Shown: in pieces, positions 24,972 through 36,370 of the stretch
How the letters are laid out: each line of letters opens with the position of its first letter
Position numbering within the stretch: position 1 is the stretch's first letter
Source of the DNA: Acanthacorydalis orientalis
Lineage: Eukaryota > Arthropoda > Insecta > Megaloptera > Corydalidae
DNA: 64,000 nt
Assembly (NCBI GenBank): GCA_034766995.1
Contig: CM068322.1
Span: forward strand, 33,962,939-34,026,938
Reading direction: 5' to 3'
Notes under the pieces: model-generated
Databases searched by the model: none
Seen by the model: only the letters and a program-made list of their open reading frames with translations
What the model was told of the DNA's origin: nothing
Position numbers and translations under genes: made by a program

Positions 24972-25500
24972 TATATATATATATATGAATATATATAAAT
25001 GTATGTTTATTTGCTTTGAAATATTCGTCGAGCGAAATGTTTCAGAAAACATGAATAAGATACATAGATGTGAAACTTTACTGTTGATTTCACACAGTCG
25101 GATTTTATGTCAATATTTAGTATGCGTTTAGAATAAGCACAGCTTTGAAACTGACTTCCGTCTTTAAAAGAGCTTGGATGTTATACAATCTTCTTCTGTC
25201 TCTGATATAAATATGTGATTTCCAAAAGATCCGCAGAACTAAATAGCATCTGTAGAGTTTTTTCGTATTAGGTGTATTTTTTTTTTGATTAGGTTTTTGT
25301 CTGATATTGGATATTCTTCTCTGTAATACTGATGTGGTTGTCGATCCTTGGTACTCGATCCCTTTCATCTAGACTTTGCCATGTATTATTAGAAATCTTG
25401 CTGTGAATGTGTCATACCTTGACTTTTATCACTAGGAAAATTTTCAAAAAACCTAGTTGACCTTGCTTAACGATTGAAGATCAACCTCCCCTTTCCTGTA

Positions 25501-25630
25501 TTAGGTGTACAAATGAATACGATACTTTAAAATTGAATCAATCAAACACTGTTTTAAATTAAAATATTTTCTCGACGTCTTGTGATTTTGAAGTTCCAAC
25601 TTTAACATTTAAAAACACTATATATGTATG

Positions 25631-25683
<53 letters not shown>

Positions 25684-26068
25684 ACTAAATATTGAGTATA
25701 ACCTCACAAAACAGTAATGAAGACGATGAAGTTCGAAAATCAGCATATTAGGCATTCATATTTTTCACATACCAGTTGGGAAAAAATGGTGCCGAACCCG
25801 TAGTAATGATTTGTTGAGCTTTGGAGGAAGATATAAGACATAACACATGCAAAAAATACTAAAACAGTAGAAGAGATCTGAAAATGCATTACGGTTTCAT
25901 CGACTCAAAGCCATCATATTTTTTTCAACAAGCGATTCGTCAGTTATCCGAGCGATGGAGAATAGTTCTATAAAATAATAGAAGATATTTTGATAATTGA
26001 AGTGTATTCTATTTTTCCATAAAAATTATTGTCTATAAAAGAGGCACTGAATTAATGTATACACCTAA
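25501..26068 (+). mobile_element. Mariner-derived non-autonomous element, copy D (full length, type copy)
   Basis: A 568-bp element flanked by TA. The left end TTAGGTGTACAAATGAATAC is matched by the inverted right end (read inward TTAGGTGTATACATTAATTC). Internal landmarks are TTAAAATTGAATCAATCAAA, AACCTCACAAAACAGTAATG, CATACCAGTTGGGAAAAAATG and, near the 3' end, codons for a mariner-like C-terminus. A (TA)n array has grown inside it at 25619-25682, where other copies have TATATCTTGGCCAAGC. There is no catalytic domain. Confidence 0.85.
25619..25682. repeat. (TA)n microsatellite inside element copy D
   Basis: TATATGTATGTATATG followed by about 20 TA units. Confidence 0.95.
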
Positions 26069-27759
26069 TACATATACAGGTCTAGTACACTTGTCTCAAA
26101 ATTAAAAAAAAAATAGAGATAAACTTCTCTGTGTCTAAACTCCCATAATAAGATGCTCTATAACGATCAAAATAGGATCAGTAGTTATAGAATGTTTGGA
26201 TTAATCCTATCTGATTAATAAAATATTTATATAAATATTATTCCGATAGTTCTGACTTAGTTAACGTGAAAGACTTTGAACCGAAATTATTCATAATGAA
26301 ATTCAAATCAGATACCGCAACTAACGTTCAGTTATTTTATGAATATTATTAACCCTTCGCCTGATTTATAAATATTTGATATGCCAATGCACGTGTCTGC
26401 TCTGTCGTTAAACTAGATAGATGCATAATAAATTTCGATAGTAATTCAATCTGAAATTGATGTAGATGAGGAAATGTTATCTAGTCGTTTTGGTTACTTG
26501 CATTCTTGCAGATTTGTATCTTAAAAATCTGTTATTTAGAATATAATTCAGGTCTTATAGTTAGATTTAGATTCATGAATGACTTTTTCTATATCCACAG
26601 ATTAGATTTAAACCTTTTCAATATATGATCGAAGTTTTATAAAAAAATGTACAAAAATAATATTTTAAGTATTGAATATTTGACATTAGAGTTTACCAAT
26701 TCGATTCTCGGAAATATCTATGCAATTTTTTGATTGAGTGAAAAGATTTCAGATAAATTTAAAGCGAAGGGAAAAACATGTTCAGTATTTTTTATAAAAC
26801 ATTGTAATAATCTGTAATAACGATTTTACTTTAATATTTATTCAACAAACTTGAGTTCCGTCTCGTTCTGGTCAACTTGTATATTGAAATCTATTTCAAT
26901 TCATTTCTAATTTACAAAAGAAAACCTCTATATTTTTTTAAAGAGAATAACAATTATAATCCAGTTATCACACTGTCGATAAATTCACTTCCACAAATCA
27001 TTCTTAAAGCACCAAGATACAGAAGAAACAGATTTTTCTCTATCTTGACACTGACGATGATAGAATCTCAATCGAATTGTGAATAAGCAACAATTAAATG
27101 GAATCATTAATCATTTATTTGATCAGAAATATCTCATTGTTTGCGAGAAAAAAAAGAGTTCGTAATATAATCGAGACAAGTGGAATATAAAGAGTTCAAT
27201 TTAGTCAGAATATTTTTTTTATGAAAAAAGAGATGATGTTTTATATTAAAAAGTATTGTTATTCAGTATTTAATTATGAAATGGTGAGGATGTAAATAAT
27301 TTGAAATCTGAAGAATCGATTTGTTAAATGATTCTTTTTGATTAGACTCGAAATGTTTGTAAATGGTCAGATTTTTCTATATCGTTTTTCTCTGTGGATC
27401 GAAATGAACACAAAAACAATCATAAATGTTCAGTAATCTTGAATATATTCGATAAAAATTTGTTTATGGTTTGTGGGTTAAAAAATATCTGCATGTGAAA
27501 GAATCGACAGTGATACAACAGATTATTACCATTGATAAAAACTCATACTTTAATTATTAAATAAAATAAAATAAAACACAACATACCAGATAATTTCTAT
27601 TAGCTGTACATCTACTATCATGCTTTAATATCGAATTAATGAGATCGGATTTCGTGTGAGCGGGATGATAGGGTCGAGTTCACGACAAACAAACACGATC
27701 GAACCGATCGATCCACATTACTTTTATAGTCGTTGGCTTATTGTTGAAATCTCTGAATG
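26069..27759. other. Downstream flank of receptor exon; possible 3' UTR and repeats
   Basis: No protein-coding frame is recognisable. The part next to the receptor stop (about 27500-27759) could be 3' UTR on the minus strand, with ATTAAA-type hexamers near 27625 and 27550. A copy of the dispersed palindromic repeat lies at about 27050-27125. Confidence 0.4.
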
Positions 27760-27979
27760 CTAAACGAATCTGGCGGGACTCGGTGCACTCTTCCAGCACG
27801 AGAAGCAGCACGGCACTGCGCACTGTAACGTGTCCTTGAACGCGTCCCTGAAGTCGCGGTTGAAGTAGGCGTATATGAGTGGGTTGAGCGCGCTGTTCAC
27901 GTAACCGATCCAGAATAACATGCTGACCACGACATCTGGACACGGGCACAGATCGCCGCAGAGTGAGGTTATGACGTAC
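27760..27979 (-). CDS. Terminal coding exon of beta-adrenergic-like octopamine receptor (TM7 and C-tail)
   Basis: The exon encodes 72 residues plus a TAG stop at 27762-27760. It begins one base into a split Trp codon after a TTCGCAG acceptor, in phase with the TM6 exon at 60684. In order it shows extracellular loop 3 with three Cys ([11 protein letters not shown]), TM7 with [20 protein letters not shown] (NPxxY motif), amphipathic helix 8 ([10 protein letters not shown]), and a short Cys-rich tail ([10 protein letters not shown]) suitable for palmitoylation. The [10 protein letters not shown] block is characteristic of insect octopamine-beta/dopamine D1-like receptors. A Val replaces the Phe I would expect in IGYFNS. 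GC and CpG content are far above the surrounding intron. The 3' UTR is not defined: ATTAAA-type signals occur on this strand near 27625 and 27550. The tail is short, which leaves room for an alternative C-terminus elsewhere. Confidence 0.93.
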
Positions 27980-28524
27980 CTGCGAACAAAAAGAATATAT
28001 GGGTCGAGATGTTTACATGTATGTGTGTGTGTGTACGGGATAAATCCACAATAGAAGAGTCTAATTAATTTTAAACCGTTGTAAGTAGGGCGACCGAGAC
28101 GAGACATAGTTTCATTATACGGTTGCAGTTTCGAACAGAGTTTCTATCCAAGTGAAGTCTTTGATGTACTCGAACTGTACGGGTTCATGAGAGGAGTTAA
28201 AGTTGCATTTAATCACTCCAGTCTGTAGCTTATTGCATGTACAAAATTACAGTCGAAATTCGAAGTTCTTAGAGATTTCTCTTATAAAAACTATATTATT
28301 AGTTTTCATATAACGAGCAATCCTGTTCAGTCACTAAATTCATCCTCCGCGTTTATATTTTCATATATTCAAGACATGATTAATAGTATTTTTTTTTTTA
28401 AAATGTGTACTAAACCATTTATGAATGAGAGATGATCGGATGATCAGGTTTGTGTTATTGAAACATATTGAAGTGTTTTAAAAAATCTTGTCTTTCAGAC
28501 ATTATTCTTTCATCGCCTCGAAAT

Positions 28525-29255
28525 TTAAAAAAATAGTCAAAAATTATCATCAATAAATCATTATTGACCATTTGTGATTGTTGATTAAATGACGATGACA
28601 TATTCAACAAAGTACAAGAACAGATCAATCAAAAATTATCAATAATAGATTATTGAACATTTTTGATTATACATGATTTTATCAATTGTGGCACGAGTAT
28701 AAATTATACAAGTTTGAAATTGTAACAAGAAATGGGTCATTCTATATTAATCATTCCGTATTTCATTTCATTTTTATGGAAGAAAATGATTTTAGAAAGT
28801 GATTTTACTCCACGAATCACAAAAATTAACATTAAATCATAAACAGTGTAAAGTCTGTGTATTTAAAAAATAATTCGTTTGTAAGAGTGAAATTTGGTCT
28901 CACTCTCAGGACTGTATTGTAAGAGATATAAAGAAATCTAAATTAGTTATTCATTTTTTATAAATAAATTATTGTTTCACCCCACATCAAACAAAATTTA
29001 TTTCTCTTTGCACTCTGTGAATGATGGTATTTCCACAAACGCGCACAAGCGACAATCAAAAATGATTAATAATTGAAAAAAAATACTTGTATTATTGTTT
29101 ATACCATCATCATCTTCAGAATATTAATGAGAAAAAAATCTTCTAAAAAACTATAGTTTTCTTTTAAAAACACAAACGTATATGCATTTTTTCGATTGTT
29201 GCTTATCAACTATTATTTTTACTAGAAAAATGGTGTCATCTATAGGAACTGAAAA
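28525..29255. repeat. Dispersed palindromic repeat family, several partial copies
   Basis: ATCATCAATAAATCATTATTGACC, in parts, and a TATCAATAATAGATTATTGA palindrome (about 28645) are followed by the family trailer CTCCACGAATCACAAAAATT (about 28810) and CTCAGGACTGTATTGTAAGA (about 28906). A further piece at 29028-29080 and an inverted piece at 29185-29250 follow. Confidence 0.6.
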
Positions 29256-30152
29256 ATTATTCAATATAAAAATATGTAGATGTAAACGTTTGAATAAAAT
29301 TACATAAAATACAATAATGTTTGGCAATTTATCCTGCAGTTTAATACACAAGTGTATTCCGGATGTGTAACTTCAAACAATAACATCAGTTTGCAACTGT
29401 TTGCTAAACATCGAGTGCGAGATTGAGTTTGATGACTGACATTTATCTTTCAGTCACAGCACAACTGGTAGTTACAGATGATTGATGTGTGACTATCACA
29501 AACATTTCATTTTGCTGCGTTGATTTATAATGTTAATATTCACTGGACAGTTCCCTATATCTATTATTTATTTATTGCAGTATCGTTTTTGAAATATTTT
29601 CAGTTTCTGTTACGATTATATTCATCAATACTGCAAATAAAAAAAATTGATAAATTTTAAAAATTGTCATCTTTGTCTTTAATTTTCTAAGATGTTAAAC
29701 AGAAACCCTTTAATAATGCACACGAATTTCTAGTTTCATCAACAAATATAAGACCAGAAAAATTAAAAATTGATTAAAACTATTCTTCACTTATTCCAAC
29801 GATGTTCTTTTAAAAAAGTCCACCTGCTTAAAGATCAAATCCGGTATAAAGACACATGAATTTTTCACTCGCCCCACAAACTAAAAAACGTGTACAGTAC
29901 TGATTCTCCAACCAACTCTTTTTTTGTTAATTCCTGTATTTGAGAGCAGTGGTCTAGTTTTTAAAAATAGAATGAATTTTTAAAAATTAACATGCATTTT
30001 ATTTCTGATACTCTTTATCCTTATTTGATTATTTCATCTTCAATAAAATGTTCCTTATTTTTCTGTATTCTGTACTGCAGACCTTTTCTTAGATTCTGTC
30101 ACAGTTTTAAGTACTAATCATTTAAAATTAATAGTTTTAGTAGACAATATAT
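29256..30152. other. No gene seen; intronic AT-rich DNA
   Basis: Nothing recognisable. Confidence 0.5.
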
Positions 30153-30451
30153 TTACCGTATTAGCCCGAATATAAGACGAGGTTTCCTTCCACAGATTTT
30201 CATTAAAAACAAGGGTCGTCATATTCGGATCCTCAGAAATTCATACTGGCACGTCACTGTACGCATTTTAATTGTTTCAAATATGTATTTGTATAATTTT
30301 TGCAAAAATAACTTTCTATTAAAACGTAAATCAATATATTTCATCATTTTCTGTGTGTTTTCTTATAACTGCTGTTGTAAAAAATTGCTTTTTCTTGATT
30401 TTTTTTTTGAAAAAAACTGGGATTCGTTTTATATTCGACCTAATACGGTAA
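30153..30451. mobile_element. MITE with TTACCGTATTAG terminal inverted repeats
   Basis: A 299-bp element: the left end TTACCGTATTAGCCCGAATA and the right end, read inward, TTACCGTATTAGGTCGAATA match over about 28 bp. An internal GGTCGTCATATTCGG echoes the terminal CGTCTTATATTCGGG (inverted). There is no coding capacity, so it would need a transposase from elsewhere. Target duplication is unclear, so the superfamily (hAT-like or other) is open. Confidence 0.8.
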
Positions 30452-30559
30452 TTTTTTTGAAAAAATAAAATAGTATATTCCGTACAATGCCACAATCTTG
30501 ATTGTAAATCTTTGTTAGAGATTCCTTTTATAACTTCAACATCAGCATGAAAAAAAATA

Positions 30560-31130
30560 AACACCGCGTTCACTGTAACTCCGTGCCACAGAAACCCGTT
30601 TCTTTTCCTTCATCTTTTCGAAGTTGTAATTCCAATCTCTGATCTATTAACTCTTCTACAATGTACGTCATCACCTTACTTAGCAAACACGAGCGTGCGA
30701 ACGAACGTCGACAAACCACACGAACCACCCTCACCGTCACCACCGCCAACAATGTTTACTTTGTAAACACGTAGTGAAGTGAAAAACTTCTTTTATATAG
30801 CCATCTTGTTGATCTACCATCAGCCGTGGTCTTTATTCCGTTCACGTTCCTCTCGAGCATTACACGATGCAAAATATTTTCCTCCTTTTATAACAATTTT
30901 TAACCTCCCACGCCGCAGACGCTGTACATTCCTTTTTTAAAGGCCGCTCGCGCTTTCCTCTGTGGCTTCGGGCATGTACACGGGGTGGTTTTTTTTTTTG
31001 TCTCGGTCTCTGACTGTTCTTACATTATTTACCCGTTTAGTTTTCATGCACGGGATGACTTCTACGTGCTTTTTTTCATAATACCTTACTTCTGGATTGG
31101 ATTTAGAAGTCGCGGACACTGTTAGAACTT
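30560..31130. other. CpG-rich island within the giant intron
   Basis: Elevated CG content across about 570 bp. Two minus-strand ATG frames (30570-30752, 60 aa; 30937-31119, 60 aa) lie in it but show no recognisable motif. A minus-strand GTAAGG at about 30683 could be a donor. Candidate regulatory island or non-coding first exon. Confidence 0.35.
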
Positions 31131-31204
31131 TGATAGTCGACTTTTGTATGTGAAAAAAACATTTTTTACTAAATGTAAGAGATTAAATAAATACAAAATA
31201 GTTA

Positions 31205-31259
31205 TATGTACATATACATATATATGTGTATATATATATATAAAGAGAGAGAGAGAAAG
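31205..31259. repeat. Compound microsatellite (TA)n(GA)n
   Basis: TA/TATG run passing into a GA run. Confidence 0.9.
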
Positions 31260-31589
31260 AAATTAGTTTATAAAAATTTTCAATTTCATATTTTTCAAAT
31301 TTCAACATTCTTTAATAGATGTATGAAAATATTACTTTATTTATGTTGAACTAGAAAATTTTACAACTGAATTTATTAAATTATAAATGTATTAAGAAAA
31401 GAATTTCGAACTATTTTTAACATTAATATATTTTAATGTATTCAAGTAGCGACTTGTAGTCGCTTAGTAGCGACCAATGTAGTAAACCATTAGTAGCGAC
31501 TAATGGCACAATTTGTTTAAAATGTATGCTGAAATATTCCTGAAGAGATGATCGGAATGAAATAATGAACAGACTTTTCTTATTAAAAA

Positions 31590-32340
31590 GATTGAATTGT
31601 TTTAGAAATCCCTTTTACTCCACAAGTCACAAAAATGGTCATTAAATCAGAAATAGTTTGTAGTCTATCAGTATAAAAATAATTCATTTGTGGGAGTGAA
31701 TTTCAAACTCAGTGTCAGAACTGTATTGTGAGAGATGATCGAATGAAAAGGAGTGGTGTTGTTAAAAACTTGTCTGATTCTTCTCATTCACGAACGAATT
31801 CTTTTTTACCACTTAACCAAAAAAAAAACTGATTAAAGAGGATCATTTTTGATTCTTACTGAACCGAATTTAGATGGTGATGCCATCATCCTTCGAGCGC
31901 CAAACAAGAGAAACAGATCCATCAAAAAGTATCAATAATTGTTTATTGAACATTTTTGATCAGAAATATTTTTGTGAACTGTGAATTCAGTGAAAGGTTT
32001 ATCTATTATCTATAAAATCGGTTATTGAATATTTTTAATCAAAAATATTTTTTTTACTTTATGAGTTTGAATTAAAAATTCATTCATATAAATTACATAA
32101 GTTTAAAATTTTATCAAAAAAAAAATTATCATTATAAATGCATCCATGTGCATCATTCTATATTTTATTTCATGATAATCCAAGAGAATTATCAAAAATT
32201 AATTCTATTCAGTCCAAAAATCACAAAAATGTACATCAAATCAGAAATACATTCCATTCTATGAATTTTATAAAGAATTCATTTATGGGCGTGAATCTAG
32301 CTTCAGTGTCATGACTGTACTTGTAACAAATAAATAGTAT
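31590..32340. repeat. Dispersed palindromic repeat family with long trailer
   Basis: Trailer CTCCACAAGTCACAAAAATG (about 31618), ATTCATTTGTGGGAGTGAAT (about 31681) and GAACTGTATTGTGAGAGATG (about 31718) precede GATGGTGATGCCATCATCCT (about 31872), TATCAATAATTGTTTATTGA and ACATTTTTGATCAGAAATAT. A second trailer copy lies at about 32210-32330. This is one of the longest stretches of the family. Confidence 0.65.
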
Positions 32341-33211
32341 TATTATTCTTCTAAAATATATAAAAGGATTTCTAAAAATTCTGTTCGATTTCTCTCTAAT
32401 TCATGAAATTATTTTATCGATCAAATGATTCATTTATACTGTTTTCTAAGATATCAGACAAAAATGAAACGTGATTGTTAATAAAACAATAATTATTGAA
32501 AAATGACAGGATTCAAACGGTCTTCCTATCAAAGTCTCCTCTTCTCCTCCCTTCCGTTAAGCTTTGCAACATCTTGAAAAGTCTTTCTACTCAGAAATGA
32601 TTGTTGAGCACTTAAATATTTCTTTATATATTCTACGTTTTTGAAATAGATTGATGGAAAGAATTGAAAATGATCCAAAATCAAGAAACAGCAACGGCTG
32701 CTTAAAATCATACTTGAAGTGTGGGCCAATATAACATAAGATAGAAGAAATAAAATATTGCGATTAATATATTTTACAATTATAAAGAGAATCGTATCAA
32801 AAGATGTCTCTATCAGATGATAATCGTTAATAATTTGCACAAATTGTTAGATATTTATTTTTGATTTGTGTTTTTGTATAAATGTTAGATTATAGATAAA
32901 TCGTAGCATATTTTTTTGAATATTATTTATTTCATTTTATTAGCTGTATAAATTAATTCCGTACCTTTTTTTATAGAAAATGATTATTTATGGAATACTG
33001 GAAAACATTTCAATCCTCAAAATATTTTATTATCTTTTTCATTATTTTGAATAACTTAGTTCCGTCTGTCGGGTTAAATATTTTAGGAAAAAAGATGTTT
33101 GCTTTAATAAAATGCATTTTCGGCCCTCTTTCACTGTTTCAGGATTTTTTTTGTATATTTTATGCGCCATAAAAGTTGAACAAATAATTCTTTCGACTTC
33201 AGCAGCACTTT
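32341..33211. other. No gene seen; intronic AT-rich DNA
   Basis: The 103-codon minus frame at 32529-32840 has no recognisable motif. Confidence 0.45.
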
Positions 33212-33434
33212 TTTGAACTAGAATGCATATGCAATGCCTGCTATGATACTTTTCGGACCCCATCAAGTTCATTACTGTTTTGTGAGGTTATGTCAACTGA
33301 TTGCCTAAGATGTATAGTGTTTTAAATGGTAAGGTCGACACTTGAAACCTGTAAAATGTTGAAAAAATATTTTTATTTAAAACAGAGTTATAATTGATTC
33401 AATTTAAAGGCACATAATTAATTTTTATGTATAA
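33212..33434 (-). mobile_element. Mariner-derived non-autonomous element, copy E (5' part)
   Basis: On the minus strand, a TA target followed by TTATACATAAAAATTAATTA, GTGCCTTTAAATTGAATCAA and, further in, AACCTCACAAAACAGTAATG. The 3' half is missing. It parallels copy A in orientation and extent. Confidence 0.75.
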
Positions 33435-35556
33435 TATATCAACTGAGTTATAATAATTATATGAAAAATTGAATCTTCCCACGCGAAACAATTTTCTCGT
33501 TATAAAAACTCGAATATCTTATCCCTTACTTGTTTTTAATGTCAAGTATATGAATTTTATATATGGCGACTCTACAAAAATCCCGAACATGTATCAAAAA
33601 AAAAATGAAAAATTTATTCCGCTTGAAAAACATATAGGAATGTCTTAGAGAATTCCACGAAATATCGAAACTTTTACTAAAACTCAACCGGTTTTACTGG
33701 GACAATCACAAGGAACGCTACCGTCTATAAATCAACGACAAATATAAGTTCTGAACAAAGTATCCAGGTTTAAATACCCGTTGAAAAATGTCGAAAAAAA
33801 TTTTAATATATCGAGAGAGAGAAAAACGTACGGAAACATCATCCCCTCGTTACATCCGCCCCCCACACACTTTAAACGCGCGCTGTCACTAAGATGAGAG
33901 CAAACTTGTTCATTGTTCTCTGTGTTTGGTTTTCAATATTTTGTTGGCATTTTGATTGCCTTCTTCGACAGTTATGGATTGGTTTGACACTTCAGAATGA
34001 TATTTGTCGAGTACGAAAATTTATTGTCAGCACGACGACAGTGTGGACTTTTTCTCTCTCGCTCGTTTATGGAAACAGTACGGCTCTTATTAATTCTTAC
34101 AATTTATTTGCTTTTGTGCTTTATACACGGTACTAAAAGTAAATTTCAATTAATTAATTTGTTTTTCGAATACACAGTGTAATAATTTTCGATACTAATA
34201 TTGTTTATTCGATCGAATTTTTTGAAACGATATTTGATTTCGTTTCGAATTTTCATTCATCTGTGAAATGTTATTTATTTTCAACTTTAATTCTTAAAAT
34301 CTATCGAAAGACATTAAGATTATTTCTTATTTAATTTATAATTTATTAAATCAATCAATTTATAGAAAATATACATTTAATTAATTATTTATATTTACAT
34401 AATAACTGTATGTGAAGATCAAGTTTTCACAATTTATTTAAACTATAACATTTTTTTTTTGATTAAACATGTTCAGTAGGTCGTCAGAGATCTAAAATAC
34501 TGGAAAAAAATGATTCTGGTATCGAAGTGAAAGACTTTTCTTAACTTTAACTGTCAAACAATAATAGAATCGACATCGAAATGCATCGTAGCAATAATCA
34601 AAATTATCAATCATTCAATCATTGAACATTTTTGATTTGTGAGAGCGATGAAAAATTCATTTTCGAAAATACACAGACCTGTTTATTACTAGTGTTGATT
34701 GTTTTATCTGTTCCCCGTAAAAAGATTTATACAGAAACTTTCCACTGGATATATCTTTAAATAACAAGTTTTTTAATCTCAAGTTATTTAAATCTATTTG
34801 GAGAAAATATTTTTTCATCGTATAAAATCAAATTACTGCCGTAATTCAGAAATTAATTTAGCAGATTGTACCAAATTGCTCTATATTTCAATCTATTCAG
34901 AATTCATTACAGCGTTTGGTTAGCTGCAGATACAATCAAATTATTTACTTGTTTTACTACACGCATAAACCTCTGACACACACACATGCTACGACTCGTA
35001 TGTAGATAAACCTTAAAATTATAGAACAAACATAGATTAAAAACTATACACTAGATAAACGAGTTAAAATTAAGACACTTTATAAAGATTAATGGTAACA
35101 GGACGCGTCGACAACACATTGTACCGCCGGCGCATCATCCAATATCGGATCGAAAACAGGATTACTGTTGATGATGAATATGCATGAGCGAATTTCGAAC
35201 CACATGTTAGCTGACTAATTAAACAAAGATAATTATTTTCAAAACTAGACTGTGAATAAAACACGATAGCTCTAGTTAATAAGCCATAAACTCATTATAA
35301 ATACACTACACGTACCTAGCGTACACACACACACACACGTCGGCCTAAATACAGGCTAACAAATACAGGCTATTGACTTTTAACAACTGCCAGATGAGAG
35401 AATGTCTAGTTTCTAACTTAATAATTAACGAGGGTTAATTAGTGCACTGGCTGGATTCTGCAATCTCGACAAGATATCAAACACGTTTCAAGTAGCATCT
35501 TCATGTAATCTGAATATGCGGAATATTGTGAAACAAGTGCTGTCTGTTTGAAATTT

Positions 35557-35563
<7 letters not shown>
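33435..35563. other. No gene seen; intronic DNA with small CpG-richer patches
   Basis: CpG-richer patches at about 33840-33900 and 35090-35160. A dispersed palindromic repeat copy lies at about 34555-34650. Confidence 0.45.

Positions 35564-35619
<56 letters not shown>
35564..35619. repeat. (TA)n microsatellite
   Basis: About 27 TA units directly abutting the MITE at 35620. Confidence 0.95.
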
Positions 35620-35622
<3 letters not shown>

Positions 35623-35827
35623 CGATTCAACTTAGTCTTTCACACGAAAGTGTTGAAAAAACACAAAAATTAAAAAAAAAACATGTCATCATCCCCCACT
35701 TAATATTTCACTTCAATTGTATTTTAGTATTGAATTGAACTGAAATATTAAATAAAAAAAACATGACTTTTCTTATTCCCTGTGCTCATTTTAATACTCC
35801 CATGTGGAAACCTAAATTGAATCACAA
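35620..35827. mobile_element. Palindromic MITE inserted in TA microsatellite, copy 1
   Basis: 208 bp between two TA arrays. The ends pair: GGGCGATTCAACTTAGTCTT against inward-read TTGTGATTCAATTTAGGTTT, then CCACATGGGAGTATTAAAAT-like arms. The centre (AATATTTCACTTCAATTGTA / ATTGAACTGAAATATTAAAT) is itself an inverted repeat, so the whole element can fold back. Copy 2 is at 46374-46563. Confidence 0.8.
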
Positions 35828-35847
35828 TATATGTATGTATATATATA

Positions 35848-35897
<50 letters not shown>
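35828..35897. repeat. (TA)n microsatellite
   Basis: TATG start and one TTA interruption, then about 25 TA units. Forms the other flank of the MITE. Confidence 0.95.
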
Positions 35898-35898
<1 letters not shown>

Positions 35899-36124
35899 GT
35901 GTGTATATGTATGTGTAAATAAACCACAAATTATAATAACGATGTATACAAGTAGAAATTTTAGTACAGGAAAAACACTTCATCTAACAATGGATGAATG
36001 GGAAAGAAAAATTAAGTTATATTCTATATACTTGTGAGAAATTGATTATAAATTTTCTAAATATCGATGCTGGAATATCATTTTAAACAATAATATAATG
36101 ATTGTTAATTTGACTATTTTTTAA

Positions 36125-36370
36125 AATTCAGTGAAAGTAGGGGGCTCCGTCCCGTACTCGCTTCACATGCTAATCACTAGGGTGAGACACCCCGCTCGCT
36201 CACCTTCTTTGTGGAAAAAATGTTACTGAAGAGTATTAATGGTAACAGTAAATATATATGAAATCATCGTTAATCAATCAAAAAACAGACCACGCGATCA
36301 TCATCGACGAATCAGAAAGCAGAATCACATGAACACCATCAACCAATCATGACAAGAATAAAAAAATCAT
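36125..36370 (-). mobile_element. Possible Helitron-like non-autonomous fragment
   Basis: The minus strand carries TTCTGATTGGTT-type blocks (about 36310-36350) followed by a GC-rich end with GAGCGAGCGGGG, TGAAGCGAGTACGGGACGGAGC and CCCCCTA, in parts. The segment at 45350-45706 has the same architecture. No transposase is seen; the class assignment is tentative. Confidence 0.3.

Noticed and set aside
27680..27949. 89-codon minus-strand frame overlapping the receptor exon
   Set aside because: It is a shifted-frame shadow of the TM7 exon; the frame with [10 protein letters not shown] is the real one.
35439..36037. Frames with long Tyr-Ile runs
   Set aside because: Artefacts of the TA arrays that flank the palindromic MITE.
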